Shown: positions 1-8,334, counted from the first letter of the stretch. The stretch is DNA of 64,000 nucleotides from Amycolatopsis umgeniensis (GCF_014205155.1 NZ_JACHMX010000001.1:1116001-1180000); one strand, 5' to 3'. Numbers and translations are program-made. The notes: generated by a model not told the origin, from the sequence alone.

Positions 1-483
1 GAAGTTCAGCGCGTCGAAGTTGAACCACTCGGCCTCGAGTTCCGGACCGTCGGCGACCTCGTAGCCCATCGCGACGAAGGCGTCGGCGATCCGCTCCGAC
101 AGGGTCGCGATCGGGTGCCGGGCGCCGCGGGGCACCCGGTCCCACGGGAGCGTGACGTCGACTGTCTCCTCACGGAGCACCTTTTCGTCACGCTCGACCT
201 GGAGCACGGCACGGCGCGAGTCGAAGGCGGCCTGGATGCCTTGGCGCGCTTCGTTGACCCGCTTCCCGGCCTCGGCCTTCTCCTGCTTCGGCAGGGCGCC
301 GATCTCGCGGCGCGCGAGCAGCAGCGGAGACTGGTCCCCGAGGTGGGCGGGTTTGACCGCGGCCAGCGCGTCGAGATCCGCGGCGGCCGCGAAATCCGTC
401 TCGGCCTGCTTGACGGCGGCCGTCAACGTTTCCGGCGCGAGCGCCCCCGCCTGGGGGTCCTGCTTGTCGTTGGCTTCGGACAT
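1..483 (-). CDS. pheS: Phenylalanine-tRNA ligase alpha subunit, N-terminal part (cut by window edge)
   Basis: Alpha subunit of phenylalanyl-tRNA synthetase, which with PheT charges tRNA-Phe in the cytoplasm. Only the first 161 codons are present and the frame stays open to base 1. The visible part is the long helical N-terminal tRNA-binding arm (about residues 1-110), followed by the entry to the catalytic core with the family motif LPWDRVPRGARHPI and the segment WFNFDALNF. The ATG at 483 follows a purine-rich GAGGAG. It lies downstream of infC-rpmI-rplT and the SpoU methyltransferase on the same strand, the usual actinobacterial order, with pheT expected beyond the left edge. Identification is firm; the C-terminal half cannot be judged. 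Confidence 0.95.
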   Translation of the reverse strand, partial: MSEANDKQDPQAGALAPETLTAAVKQAETDFAAAADLDALAAVKPAHLGDQSPLLLARREIGALPKQEKAEAGKRVNEARQGIQAAFDSRRAVLQVERDEKVLREETVDVTLPWDRVPRGARHPIATLSERIADAFVAMGYEVADGPELEAEWFNFDALNF

Positions 484-707
484 AACTCCTCGGCGTCCGC
501 TGGGACTGGTCCGGTGCACGCGAGCGCACACATGGGTTTAGCAGCTGCTGAATTCTATGGGACAGCGAACGACGGCCCCCGATCACCCTCGGGCTGGGCA
601 CACCGTCACTCGCGAGTGCGAAAAACGCGCTTTACGCCGTAAACAAGGTGCTGGAACGAACGGTGCGTTCCATGAGAGCCCCTTGGTGTCGTGGTGCGGA
701 CGGCGTC

Positions 708-738
708 GTGCCCGCGACTCTACGTGGGCCGCGGGCAC
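708..738. terminator. Hairpin downstream of the DUF6159 remnant
   Basis: Perfect 9-bp inverted repeat GTGCCCGCG / CGCGGGCAC around a 13-base loop, just past the stop of the broken DUF6159 gene and before pheS. There is no clear T-run, so it may be a weak terminator or a leader structure of pheS. The remaining 484-707 interval holds a short palindrome TTTACGCCGTAAA (631-643) and nothing else I recognise. Confidence 0.35.
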
Positions 739-758
739 TCGGGCCATCCATTTCGTCC

Positions 759-1384
759 TCAGCGTGTGGCGAACGCGCCTTCGAACTCCACCTTGCCGAA
801 CGCCTCCGGGACGATGCCGTCGGCGGCGTAGCGGTAGAGCGCGGTCTGGTAGATCCCGGCCGGCGTCGTGCAGAGGACGGAGACCAAGAACCCCCACACG
901 AGTGAAATCCCGATGGAGACGACGATCGTGATGGTGCCGCCGAGCAGGAAACCGGCGCCCATGAAGACCGCGAATCCGGCCAGCGTCAGCAGGATGCCGA
1001 CCAGCCCGATGCCGAACCTTCCGGCGGCCTGCTCACCCCAGGTCCGATTGAGCAGCTCGGCCGACCGCTTGGCCTCGTGCCGGACACCGGCGTCCTCGAT
1101 CATCATCACCGGCAGGACGAGGTAGGTGATCAGGTTCCAGGCGGCGCCGGCCAGCCCGGCGGACACGCGAGGGTCGTCACCGCGCAGCGCGACGTCGGCC
1201 TGCGAGATGAGCGCGGCGTTGAAGAACACCGTGACGAACGCGGCCGCGAGGTAGAACGGCCGATCATCATGTACGAACCGGGCGTCAGCCGCGAGTGGTC
1301 GGCGATCTCGGTGTGGGAGATCCAGTAACCGCTCCCGAGGAACACCACGGCGACCACGCCCCATGATTCCCCCAGTGAAATCAT
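759..1384 (-). pseudogene. DUF6159-family membrane protein, frameshifted and internally deleted
   Basis: The reading frame ending at 759 gives a typical DUF6159 C-terminal half: hydrophobic segments, the conserved stretch NRTWGEQ and a polytopic tail. The N-terminal residues of the family (MISLGESWGVVAVVFLGSG, from an ATG at 1384) are in a different frame, and the two frames meet around 1250-1290. Intact relatives, as I recall them, also carry a further 35-40 residues with a membrane segment between the equivalents of GDDP and GAAWNLITYLVLP. Here these two pieces are almost joined, which suggests a second, in-frame deletion. Frameshift plus deletion argues for a pseudogene in a core operon rather than one sequencing error. 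Function of the family is unknown. Confidence 0.7.
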
Positions 1385-1404
1385 CGGAAAGGTGAAGCGG
1401 CAGC

Positions 1405-2235
1405 CTAGCGAGCCGTACGCGACGCCATCGCGTTGGTGTAGACACAGATCGCCGCGGCCGTGGCGAGGTTCAGGCTCTCCGCCCGGCCGTACATCGGGAT
1501 CTTGACCGCGAGGTCGACCGTCTCCAGGACGTTCCGCGGCAATCCGTGCGCTTCGTTGCCGAACACCCACGCGACGGGCTCGTCGAAGGTGACCTGATCG
1601 AGTTCGGTTTCGGCGTAGCCGTGCGCGCCGAAAGTACGAAGACCGGCGGCGGAGCAGGCCTTCAAGGCCGCGTCGACGTCCCGGATCCGGGTGATGGCGG
1701 GGTGGAACAGGCTGCCGGCGGCCGCGCGGACGCATTTGCCGTTGTGCGGGTCGACGCTGTCACCGGCGAGGACGACCGCGTCGGCACCGGCGGCGTCCGC
1801 GACGCGGATCACGGTGCCCGCGTTCCCGGGGTCGGCGACGTCGACGAGGACCACGACGAGCTTCGCGCCCGGCTTCAGCACGGTCTCTTGTGGACGGTCG
1901 ACGAGCGCGCAGACCGCGACGATGCCTTGCGGCGTCACGGTCTCGGACAGCCCGTCGGCGGCGCGATCGGTGATCGGCGAGACCGGGACGCCTGCCTCGT
2001 GCGCGGTGGCGAGCAGGTGCCCGTGCTGCGCGGCGGCGCGTTCGGTCACGAACAGCTCGTACACCTTGCCGCCGTGGGCGAGCGCGGCTTCGACGGCGTT
2101 CGCGCCCTCGGCTAGGAACCGGCCCGCTTTCTCGCGCTCGGCGCGGCGGGTGAGCTTGCGCGCAGCAACAACCCGGGGCGTCCGTTCGGTGAACGGAGCC
2201 GCCCCGGGTTGCGGAAGAGCGCTGTGGCCGGTCAG
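1405..2235 (-). CDS. SpoU/TrmH-family RNA 2'-O-methyltransferase
   Basis: SAM-dependent trefoil-knot (SPOUT) enzyme that methylates a ribose 2'-OH in rRNA or tRNA. About 276 residues. The N-terminal substrate-binding part contains [12 protein letters not shown] and FLAEG. The catalytic domain shows motif 1 ([19 protein letters not shown], from residue 138, with the conserved Asn and Arg), motif 2 ([10 protein letters not shown], about 224-233) and motif 3 ([18 protein letters not shown], about 246-263). No ATG, GTG or TTG lies in frame near the start. A CTG at 2235 overlaps the rplT stop as CTGA and is the best available initiator, giving translational coupling to rplT. A strong hairpin (2169-2211) lies inside the first 25 codons. 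Exact start uncertain; family secure. Confidence 0.85.
   Translation of the reverse strand: MTGHSALPQPGAAPFTERTPRVVAARKLTRRAEREKAGRFLAEGANAVEAALAHGGKVYELFVTERAAAQHGHLLATAHEAGVPVSPITDRAADGLSETVTPQGIVAVCALVDRPQETVLKPGAKLVVVLVDVADPGNAGTVIRVADAAGADAVVLAGDSVDPHNGKCVRAAAGSLFHPAITRIRDVDAALKACSAAGLRTFGAHGYAETELDQVTFDEPVAWVFGNEAHGLPRNVLETVDLAVKIPMYGRAESLNLATAAAICVYTNAMASRTAR
2169..2211 (-). terminator. Long hairpin after rplT, inside the 5' end of the methyltransferase gene
   Basis: CAACCCGGGGCG + TCCGTTC, loop GGT, then GAACGGA, a 2-base bulge and CGCCCCGGGTTG: 19 paired positions. It sits about 20 bases after the rplT stop and looks like the terminator or attenuator of the infC-rpmI-rplT operon. 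However, it also encodes the conserved TERTPRV segment of the next gene. There is only a short T-containing tail, so partial read-through is likely. Confidence 0.6.
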
Positions 2236-2609
2236 GCCGACTTCTTCTCTTCGGTGTTCACGTTCGCCTTGGCCAGCTCGGCCAGCGCGGTGAAGGCGGC
2301 GGCGTCGTTGACCGCGAGGTCCGCGAGGATCTTGCGGTCGACCTCGACACCCGCGGCCTTGAGGCCCTGGATGAAGCGGTTGTAGGTGACGCCGTTGGCG
2401 CGGGCGGCCGCGTTGATGCGGGTGATCCACAGCTGGCGGAAGTCACCCTTGCGGGCACGGCGGTCCCGGTAGGCGTAGTTCAGCGAGTGGAGCGTCTGCT
2501 CCTTCGCCTTGCGGTACAGCCTCGAACGCTGGCCGCGGTAGCCGCTGGCGAGCTCGAGAGTCGCGCGACGCTTCTTCTGGGCGTTGACAGCCCTCTTGAC
2601 GCGTGCCAC
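2232..2609 (-). CDS. rplT: 50S ribosomal protein L20
   Basis: Large-subunit protein needed for early 50S assembly, and in other bacteria the autogenous repressor of its operon. 125 residues, the usual length; begins [15 protein letters not shown] and contains the conserved [14 protein letters not shown] block. I chose the GTG at 2609 rather than the in-frame ATG three codons upstream, because family members begin exactly here and an AGGA sits at proper distance before the GTG. Third gene of infC-rpmI-rplT; its stop overlaps the putative CTG start of the methyltransferase. Confidence 0.97.
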   Translation of the reverse strand: MARVKRAVNAQKKRRATLELASGYRGQRSRLYRKAKEQTLHSLNYAYRDRRARKGDFRQLWITRINAAARANGVTYNRFIQGLKAAGVEVDRKILADLAVNDAAAFTALAELAKANVNTEEKKSA

Positions 2610-2672
2610 TGGGTCCATCCTGTCGATCTGGGGGCGCGCAGGCGCGCCCGGCGTTTACAAAGTGCGGGAGTG

Positions 2673-2867
2673 TCAGCGGCCGAGAAGGCGCTTGACGCGG
2701 CCGACGTCGTTCTTGGCGATCTCGGTGGTGCCTTCGAGACGACGGGTGAGCCTGTTGGACTTCTTCTCCATCAGGTGGCGGCGGCCGGCCTTCTGGCGGC
2801 GCAGCTTGCCCGTGCCCGTGACGCGAACTCGCTTCGACGTCCCGCTGTGCGTCTTCATCTTCGGCAT
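2673..2867 (-). CDS. rpmI: 50S ribosomal protein L35
   Basis: Small, very basic 64-residue large-subunit protein starting [18 protein letters not shown] and ending [10 protein letters not shown], standard length for the family. The ATG at 2867 matches the universal N-terminus; codons further upstream in the same frame are not part of it. Lies between infC and rplT; a 12-bp intercistronic hairpin (2890-2919) precedes it and about 60 bases separate it from rplT. Expected to be co-transcribed with both. Confidence 0.98.
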   Translation of the reverse strand: MPKMKTHSGTSKRVRVTGTGKLRRQKAGRRHLMEKKSNRLTRRLEGTTEIAKNDVGRVKRLLGR

Positions 2868-2889
2868 TACGTATGTCCTCTTTCGTGCG

Positions 2890-2919
2890 GCGGCACACCG
2901 GTGTTTTCCGGTGTGCCGC
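2890..2919 (-). promoter_or_regulatory. Intercistronic hairpin between infC and rpmI
   Basis: Perfect 12-bp stem GCGGCACACCGG / CCGGTGTGCCGC with a 6-base loop (AAAACA on the transcribed strand), directly ahead of rpmI. It could attenuate transcription, limit read-through or mark an mRNA processing site. L20-controlled leader structures exist in E. coli and Bacillus operons of this type, but I cannot show that this hairpin is one. Confidence 0.5.
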
Positions 2920-2937
2920 GACATGTGCTGGTCGGCG

Positions 2938-3522
2938 CTACGCGTCGGCGGGCGGCTCTGACGACTCGGTCGACTCGTCCTTGGCTGACTTCGCGGCCTT
3001 GGGCGGCTTCACGTTCTTGTGCGGAGCCAACACCATGATCATGTTGCGACCGTCCTGCTTCGGCGACGACTCGACGAAACCGAGTTCGGTCACCTCGTCG
3101 GCGAGCTTCTGCAGCAGGCGGAAACCGAGTTCCGGCCGGGACTGCTCGCGACCGCGGAACATGATCGTGACCTTGACCTTGTTGCCGGCGGCCAGGAATC
3201 GCGACACGTGACCCTTTTTGGTCTCGTAGTCGTGCTGGTCGATCTTCGGCCGCAGCTTCTGCTCTTTGATGACGGTGAGCTGCTGGTTGCGGCGGGACTC
3301 GCGGGCCTTCTGCGCACTCTCGTACTTGAACTTGCCGAAGTCCATGAGCTTGCATACGGGCGGGCGTGCCTGAGGAGCAACCTCGACGAGGTCGAGATCG
3401 TTCTCCTGTGCCAGCCGCAGCGCATCTTCGATCCGGACGATGCCGACCTGTTCACCGGCTGGTCCGACGAGGCGGACCTCCGGTACCCGGATTCGGTCGT
3501 TGATGCGTGTCTCGGAGCTGAT
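2938..3522 (-). CDS. infC: Translation initiation factor IF-3, with a non-canonical ATC start
   Basis: IF-3 binds the 30S subunit, blocks premature 50S joining and rejects wrong start codons. 194 residues: N-domain [20 protein letters not shown], linker rich in Lys/Arg ([18 protein letters not shown]), C-domain with [17 protein letters not shown] and [14 protein letters not shown], then a short acidic tail. The conserved N-terminus begins at an ATC (3522-3520) placed 4 bases after a strong GGGAGG. No ATG/GTG/TTG lies between that site and the conserved sequence, and the nearest upstream in-frame starts would add unrelated residues. Use of rare starts for infC lets IF-3 repress its own translation in E. 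coli (AUU); the same logic probably applies here. First gene of the operon. Confidence 0.95.
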   Translation of the reverse strand: MSSETRINDRIRVPEVRLVGPAGEQVGIVRIEDALRLAQENDLDLVEVAPQARPPVCKLMDFGKFKYESAQKARESRRNQQLTVIKEQKLRPKIDQHDYETKKGHVSRFLAAGNKVKVTIMFRGREQSRPELGFRLLQKLADEVTELGFVESSPKQDGRNMIMVLAPHKNVKPPKAAKSAKDESTESSEPPADA

Positions 3523-3788
3523 GGGGCCTCCCTGGTTCGAGGTAAATTCTTCTACCGTTTCGACCTGGTGCCCACATGCCGAAGGCCCCGGTACCGTGAG
3601 GTACACGAGGCCCACTCTTCCGATCGTGTTCAGTCTCCAGAACCGAACACACCGCCTTGACGCCCGAAATCGTCTTGGCGAACCGGACCCGGACACCTGG
3701 TGAAACGGCGGTGACGCGGGTGGGAGCGGGGCTCCACTTGCCGCCCCCGATCGCTCGGGGGCTGGTCGCTCGTGGAAGGGTACCAGAC

Positions 3789-4148
3789 GTGTCAGATGAA
3801 CCCGCTCAGCAACCCCCGTATTCCCCGGACGTCCGCGACCTGGAGGACATCCCGAGCGTCGAGGTGATCAGCAGGGCGGCCGTCATGCTGCTCTCCGCCG
3901 GCGCCGAACGACTCGGCCTCGCCGACGAGGACCCGGCCAGCTCACCGCACCGCGACCTCGACGAGGCCCGCCGCCTGATCACCGCCCTAGCCGGACTGGT
4001 CACCGCTTCGGCAGAGTACCTCGGCCTGCACGCGGGCCCGTTGCGCGACGGCCTGCAGTCGCTGCAGAAGGCGTTCCGCGAGGCCTCGGCCGTGCCGGAC
4101 GCCCCCGGCCAGGGGCCGGGCGAGAAGTACACGGGCCCGGTTTACTAA
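3789..4148 (+). CDS. DUF1844 family protein
   Basis: 119-residue soluble protein divergent from infC. Its core [30 protein letters not shown], the basic-acidic helix [18 protein letters not shown] and the ending [16 protein letters not shown] are the DUF1844 signature found next to infC in many actinobacteria. Function is unknown. I placed the start at the GTG at 3789 (GGAAGGG about 10 bases upstream), because codons before it are arginine-rich intergenic translation. The infC/DUF1844 interval (3523-3788) holds the infC leader and an 8-bp hairpin GCCCCCGA/TCGGGGGC near 3742-3763. Confidence 0.88.
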   Translation: MSDEPAQQPPYSPDVRDLEDIPSVEVISRAAVMLLSAGAERLGLADEDPASSPHRDLDEARRLITALAGLVTASAEYLGLHAGPLRDGLQSLQKAFREASAVPDAPGQGPGEKYTGPVY

Positions 4149-4181
4149 GCCCTCCCGCTTCAGCGCGCGGAGACGTCGACA

Positions 4182-4236
4182 GTCCGTGAAGGCCTCCTTC
4201 CCTACTCTGAAGGTAGGGAAGGAGCCCTTCACGGAC
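4182..4236. repeat. Intergenic palindromic repeat, copy 1
   Basis: GTCCGTGAAGG...CCTTCACGGAC hairpin with inner arms CCTAC/GTAGG and the loop segment TCTGAAGG. Same family as the copies at 26254-26304 and 38113-38169, with a shortened relative at 4291-4335. It lies between two plus-strand genes. Confidence 0.85.
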
Positions 4237-4290
4237 TTGTGGATCGTCACTTCCGCCTCACGCGCACCAGCAGTCACACCCGGCCGCGCG

Positions 4291-4335
4291 TGAAGGCCCC
4301 CTTCCTTGCGCCTAGCGCAAGGAAGAGGGCCTTCA
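4291..4335. repeat. Intergenic palindromic repeat, variant copy 2
   Basis: TGAAGGCCC-C-CTTCCTTGCGC, loop CTA, then GCGCAAGGAAG-A-GGGCCTTCA: a nearly perfect hairpin with one mismatched pair. Shares the outer TGAAGG...CCTTCA with the other copies but has a different inner stem. Adjacent to copy 1 upstream of the GntR gene. Confidence 0.8.
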
Positions 4336-4376
4336 TGTACTTCAAGCCCGACCCAAAACGCGCCTCTATCCTTCAG

Positions 4377-4395
4377 GCTAACTGACAGCTAACAT
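4377..4395 (+). promoter_or_regulatory. Candidate GntR operator / -10 region
   Basis: Two GCTAAC half-sites (4377-4382, 4388-4393) spaced 11 bp, one helical turn. The second overlaps a TAACAT -10-like element (4390-4395) eight bases before the GTG at 4403, suggesting a leaderless transcript and self-regulation. Confidence 0.45.
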
Positions 4396-4402
4396 TTCAG
4401 AT

Positions 4403-5050
4403 GTGAGTGGGTTAGCGAAGGTGCCGAGGTCCCTCTTGAGGGACGAGGCCTACGAGAACATCCGCCGGGCCATCATCGACGGGACGCTGCCGCCGGGGGC
4501 GAACCTGCGCGACGGCGACCTCGCCGATCAGCTCGGCTTGTCGAGGGCGCCGGTGCGCCAGGCGCTGCTGCGCCTCATCGAGGACGGCCTCGTCGAGTCG
4601 AAGCCGCAGAGCTATACGCGCGTGGCCGGGTTCGTTCCCGACGACGTCCGTGACGCGTTGCAGCTGGTCCGCGCGCTGCACGAGCTCGCGGTCCGGACGG
4701 GTGCGCCGCGAATGGGACCGGCGGAGGTCGCGGCGATGCGTGTGGCCAACACCCGGTTCGCCGACGCGATCGCCGCCGGGGACATCGCGGCCGCGATCGC
4801 CGCCGACGACGAACTCCACGACGTCCCGGTGGCGGCGGCGCGCAACCGGGCGATCGCCGCGACGCTGGACCGCTACACACCTCTACTCCGGCGTCTCGAA
4901 TATGCCCGCTTCGGCTCGCTGCCGGCGCACCGGTCGATTCAGCGCCACTCGGAGCTGGCCGACGCCATCGAAGCGGGCGACGTCGACGCGGCCTGCTCGA
5001 ACACCGCCACCATCTGGACCGAACTCGAAGCCCTCTTGGAGACGTCATGA
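4403..5050 (+). CDS. GntR-family (FCD-type) transcriptional regulator of the ACC deaminase gene
   Basis: 215-residue one-component regulator. Residues about 10-75 form the winged helix ([17 protein letters not shown]...[25 protein letters not shown]), and the rest is a helical FCD-type ligand domain ([37 protein letters not shown]). GTG start at 4403 chosen because the helix-turn-helix begins at normal distance. Its stop overlaps the ATG of the next gene (ATGA), so the two are translationally coupled. It therefore probably controls ACC or D-cysteine-like amino acid use, sensing a small acid. ACC deaminase genes elsewhere are often linked to an Lrp-type regulator (AcdR), so a GntR partner is a notable variant. 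Confidence 0.85.
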   Translation: MSGLAKVPRSLLRDEAYENIRRAIIDGTLPPGANLRDGDLADQLGLSRAPVRQALLRLIEDGLVESKPQSYTRVAGFVPDDVRDALQLVRALHELAVRTGAPRMGPAEVAAMRVANTRFADAIAAGDIAAAIAADDELHDVPVAAARNRAIAATLDRYTPLLRRLEYARFGSLPAHRSIQRHSELADAIEAGDVDAACSNTATIWTELEALLETS

Positions 5051-6042
5051 CCCTCGCCGACTTCCCGCGCTACCCGCTGCTGTTCGGCCCCTCCCCCGTG
5101 CACCCGCTCGAACGGCTCACCGCCCACCTCGGCGGCGCCAAGGTCTGGGCGAAACGCGAAGACGTCAACTCCGGGATCGCGTTCGGCGGCAACAAGACGC
5201 GGAAACTCGAATACCTGGTCGCCGACGCCCTCGCCGACGGCGCGGACACGCTGATCTCCATCGGCGGCGTGCAGTCGAACCACACCCGCCAGGTCGCCGC
5301 GGCCGCCGCGCGGGCCGGGCTCCGGGCCGTGCTGGTGCAGGAAAGCTGGGTCGACTGGACCGACCCGCTGTACGACAGGGTCGGCAACATCCAGCTCTCG
5401 CGCATCCTCGGCGCGGACATCCGGATGGTCGAGGCCGGGTTCGGCGTCGGTTTCAAGGAGAGCTGGGAGAACGCGGTCAAGGAGATCGAAGCGGGCGGCG
5501 GCAAGCCGTACGCGATCCCGGCAGGCGGATCGGACCACCGCCTGGGCGGGCTCGGCTTCGCGAACTGGATCGTCGAACTCGAAGCGCAGGAGGCCGAACT
5601 CGGCGTCTTCTTCGACACGGTGGTCGTCTGCTCGGTCACCGGCAGCACACAGGCCGGGATGGTCGCCGGGGCCGCGCTTTCGGGGAAACCCAGGCGGATC
5701 CTCGGCATCGACGGTTCGGCGAAACCGGCCGAGACCCGCGACCAGGTCACCCGCATCGCCCGCGCCACCGCGGAGCTGATCGGCGCCGGAGAGATCGGGG
5801 ACGTCGAACTGGACGAGCGCTATCACGCGGGGATCTACGGCATCCCCGACGAGTCCACTTTGGACGCGATCCGGACGCTGGCGCGCCTGGAGGGTGTGCT
5901 CACCGACCCGGTGTACGAAGGCAAGTCCATGGCGGGCCTGATCGACCTCGTTTCCCGTGGTGAGATCTCGCGGGACTCGAACGTGCTCTTCGCGCACCTG
6001 GGCGGGCAGCCCGCGCTGAACGGGTACACGAGCGTGCTTTAG
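5047..6042 (+). CDS. acdS: 1-aminocyclopropane-1-carboxylate (ACC) deaminase
   Basis: PLP enzyme (tryptophan-synthase-beta fold) that opens the cyclopropane ring of the plant ethylene precursor ACC to 2-oxobutanoate and ammonia. 331 residues, family length. The PLP lysine is Lys50 in [10 protein letters not shown], and the carboxylate-binding SNH is in GVQSNHTRQ. The residues that separate true ACC deaminases from D-cysteine desulfhydrases are present: Tyr264 (AGIYGIPDE), Tyr290 and Glu291 ([11 protein letters not shown]; desulfhydrases have Thr at the Glu position). Second gene of the GntR-acdS operon. Suggests a soil/rhizosphere lifestyle. Substrate assignment is strong but inferred from residues only. 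Confidence 0.93.
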   Translation: MTLADFPRYPLLFGPSPVHPLERLTAHLGGAKVWAKREDVNSGIAFGGNKTRKLEYLVADALADGADTLISIGGVQSNHTRQVAAAAARAGLRAVLVQESWVDWTDPLYDRVGNIQLSRILGADIRMVEAGFGVGFKESWENAVKEIEAGGGKPYAIPAGGSDHRLGGLGFANWIVELEAQEAELGVFFDTVVVCSVTGSTQAGMVAGAALSGKPRRILGIDGSAKPAETRDQVTRIARATAELIGAGEIGDVELDERYHAGIYGIPDESTLDAIRTLARLEGVLTDPVYEGKSMAGLIDLVSRGEISRDSNVLFAHLGGQPALNGYTSVL

Positions 6043-6101
6043 CCCTCGTGAGGGGTGAGGATGGTCAGAACCCGTCCTCACCACTCACGAGGTACGCGGG
6101 A

Positions 6102-6485
6102 TCAGTCCACCACGGCCAGGACGTCGATCTCCACCAGCAGTCCGGCGGGCAGGCCGACGTACACGGTGGTGCGGGCCGGGTGCGGCGCTTCGCCGATCAG
6201 CTTGTTGTAGACCTCGTTGAACACGCCGAAGTGGTCGACATCGGTCAGGTACACACGCACCATCAGCGCGTCGCCCAGGCTCGAACCGGCGGCCTCGAGT
6301 ACGGCTTCGATGTTCTTGAAGGTCTGCTCGGTCTGCTCGCCGACGGTGTCGCCGACGATGGCGCCGGTGGCCGGGTCGAAGGCGACCTGGCCGGCCACCT
6401 GCAGGATGTTGCCCTTGCGGACCGCCTGCGAGAACGCGGCCACCGGCTTCGGCGCGTTCTCCGTGCTGATCGCGGTCTTGCTCAT
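6102..6485 (-). CDS. ridA: RidA-family enamine/imine deaminase
   Basis: 127-residue YjgF/YER057c/UK114 protein. RidA trimers hydrolyse reactive 2-aminoacrylate-type enamines and imines released by PLP dehydratases. Arg105, the carboxylate-binding residue of E. coli RidA, is conserved at the same number (PHPARTTVYVG), as are GQVAFDPATG near residue 32 and the C-terminal LVEIDVLAVVD. Start ATG at 6485 overlaps the IclR gene stop (ATGA), so it is the last gene of a kinase-IclR-RidA operon. Next to a fold-III PLP dehydratase its likely job is clearing the enamine that enzyme produces. Confidence 0.93.
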   Translation of the reverse strand: MSKTAISTENAPKPVAAFSQAVRKGNILQVAGQVAFDPATGAIVGDTVGEQTEQTFKNIEAVLEAAGSSLGDALMVRVYLTDVDHFGVFNEVYNKLIGEAPHPARTTVYVGLPAGLLVEIDVLAVVD

Positions 6486-7246
6486 TCCAACTTCCCCTTT
6501 CGGTTCCCCGTCCATCCACTGTGGACGGAAGCTTCTTCGGTGGCGGCGATGAGCTCGGGCACGAGCCCCATCAGTCCGTCGTAGTCGAGCAGTACCTTCG
6601 GCACCGACACCGACGCGGCGGCGAGCACCACGCCGCCCGGGCCGCGGACCGGCGCGGCGATGCAGTGGATGAAGTCCTCGTGCTCGGCGTTGTCCACCGC
6701 GTAACCGCGGTCGGCGACGAGATCCAGTTCGGTCCCGTAGGCGGCCGGGGTGGTGATCGTGTTCGGGGTGCGGACGAAGAAGTCGATCCGCGAAACCACG
6801 TCCGCGCGTTTCTCCGGTGTCATGGCCGCGACGAGCACCTTGCCGACGGCGGTGCAGTGCAGCGGGGCGCGTTTCCCGATCCGGGAGTACATCCGCACCG
6901 AATGCCTGCCCTCGAACTTGTCGATGTAGACGACCTCTCCGTCCTCATAGGACGCGAGGTGCACGGTGTGCCCGGTGCTCGCGTTGAGCGCGGCGAGCGC
7001 GGACTGCGCGGTGCGGCGGACGTCGCGGTCTTCCAGCGCCTGCTGCGCGAGGTCGAAGAGGGCACTGCCGAGCCGGTAGTGCCGCTGTCCCTCCCTGCGC
7101 ACGAAATGGTGCGACTCCAGGGTGCGCAGCAGCCGCAGCACGGTCGACTTGTGCACGCCGATCTCCTCGGCGAGCTGGTCGAGGGTCTTCGGCTCGCGGG
7201 CGAGCCCGCCCAGCAACGTGAGAGCCCTGTCCAGGCTCTGGCTCAT
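6482..7246 (-). CDS. IclR-family transcriptional regulator
   Basis: 254-residue regulator. The N-terminal winged helix is at about 1-60 (SLDRALTLLGGLA, LAEEIGVHKSTVLRLLRTLESHHFV). The C-terminal IclR effector domain follows, with PLHCTAVGKVLVAAM and the late signature CIAAPVRGPGG. Overlaps both neighbours by ATGA: downstream of the kinase, upstream of ridA. The divergent plus-strand cluster begins about 1.1 kb away with a GCAAC-repeat element (8285-8321) in front, the probable operator. IclR proteins often bind sugar acids or keto acids, which would suit the proposed glucosaminate/KDG pathway. Confidence 0.92.
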   Translation of the reverse strand: MSQSLDRALTLLGGLAREPKTLDQLAEEIGVHKSTVLRLLRTLESHHFVRREGQRHYRLGSALFDLAQQALEDRDVRRTAQSALAALNASTGHTVHLASYEDGEVVYIDKFEGRHSVRMYSRIGKRAPLHCTAVGKVLVAAMTPEKRADVVSRIDFFVRTPNTITTPAAYGTELDLVADRGYAVDNAEHEDFIHCIAAPVRGPGGVVLAAASVSVPKVLLDYDGLMGLVPELIAATEEASVHSGWTGNRKGKLE

Positions 7247-8223
7247 ACGCTCACCAATCCCTTGTCCGTCAGCTTCGCCGACGCCCATGCTGCCGCATCC
7301 GCCCCCAGGAGCGTTTCGATGACGGCTTCGGGCAGCGGCGTCCCCACGTCGTCGTGGGTCAGCAGGGTGGCGGCGGCCTGCAGGTGGCCACGCCGCAGGC
7401 GGGTCGCGGGGTCGTCGCCGCGCAGGGTGGCGGCGAGGAAACCGGCCGCGAAGGCGTCGCCGGCACCGACCGGCTCCACGACGTCGACCCGCAGCGCGGG
7501 CGCGAAAAGTGGCGTTTCGTCGCCGTCGACCAGCGTCACCCCGCGCTCGCCGTGCTTGACGACCAGCGTCTTCGGCCCGGGCAATGCGACACGCAGCCGC
7601 TCCGGGTCGCCGGTCCCCCACACTCGCTCGGCCTCGTCGTCGCCCGCCAGCACGATGTCGGCGCGGGCGGCCAGCCCGGCCAGCACCGACGGGTCTCGCC
7701 CGGTCCACAGCGCGGGCCGGAAGTTCACGTCGAACGACACCAGTGTGTCGCCGCGCGGCCGCTCCAGCAGGGCCCGCACCAGGTCGAGACAGCCGTCGGA
7801 CAGCGCGGGCGTGATCCCGGACAGGTGGATCACGCGGATCCCGTCGAGATCGAGTTTCCCCAGGAGTCCGGCGTCCATCCCGGACGCGGCCGAGCCCTTG
7901 CGGTAGTAGCGCACGGGACTGCCGTGCGCGCCGCTTTCCTTGATGTAGAGCCCTGTCGGCCGCGTCGGATCGACCATGACCGCGCTGACGTCCACCCCCG
8001 CGGCGGCGATCTCGCGCACCAGCGCTCGGCCGAACGGATCGTCGCCGACGGCGCTCACCCACGCGCTGGCGAACCCCAGCGCCGGGAGATGGCAGGCGAC
8101 GTTCGATTCGGCTCCGCCGATGGTCCGCACCCACTTCCGTACCTCGTCGGGCGGCCCTGGTTCGGCCGGTACGAACAAGGCCATCGACTCCCCGATGCAC
8201 AACACGTCGGGCGCGCTTGTCAC
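7243..8223 (-). CDS. kdgK: PfkB-family sugar kinase, probable 2-keto-3-deoxygluconate kinase
   Basis: 326-residue ribokinase-family enzyme. It carries the N-terminal glycine pair GGAESNVACHLPALG, the middle motif FDVNFRPALW and the C-terminal PfkB signature PVGAGDAFAAGFL with the catalytic Asp and anion hole. The RPALW motif and overall pattern resemble KDG kinases (KDG + ATP to KDPG), but other hexose/hexonate kinases of this family are not excluded. GTG start at 8223. First gene of the minus-strand operon, overlapping the IclR gene by ATGA. In context it would trap the KDG made by the divergent dehydratase. Confidence 0.8.
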   Translation of the reverse strand: MTSAPDVLCIGESMALFVPAEPGPPDEVRKWVRTIGGAESNVACHLPALGFASAWVSAVGDDPFGRALVREIAAAGVDVSAVMVDPTRPTGLYIKESGAHGSPVRYYRKGSAASGMDAGLLGKLDLDGIRVIHLSGITPALSDGCLDLVRALLERPRGDTLVSFDVNFRPALWTGRDPSVLAGLAARADIVLAGDDEAERVWGTGDPERLRVALPGPKTLVVKHGERGVTLVDGDETPLFAPALRVDVVEPVGAGDAFAAGFLAATLRGDDPATRLRRGHLQAAATLLTHDDVGTPLPEAVIETLLGADAAAWASAKLTDKGLVSV

Positions 8224-8284
8224 TTCCGCGTCTCCTCATCGTCACGCCGTTGACCTCCAGCGGACCGGATGCTACACCTATCCC

Positions 8285-8321
8285 ACGCAATATGCGCAAC
8301 GTCCGTTGCAACATACGCAAC
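8285..8321. promoter_or_regulatory. Candidate IclR operator in the divergent promoter region
   Basis: Core palindrome GCAACG-TC-CGTTGC (8296-8309), flanked by ACGCAA at 8285-8290 and 8315-8320. It lies in the 111-bp gap between the kinase/IclR/RidA operon and the divergent catabolic genes, the expected place for the IclR regulator to control both. Confidence 0.6.
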
Positions 8322-8334
8322 CGAGGTGGACCTC

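Noticed and set aside
5047..6042. D-cysteine desulfhydrase
   Set aside because: Tyr264, Tyr290 and Glu291 match ACC deaminase; desulfhydrases have Thr in place of Glu291.
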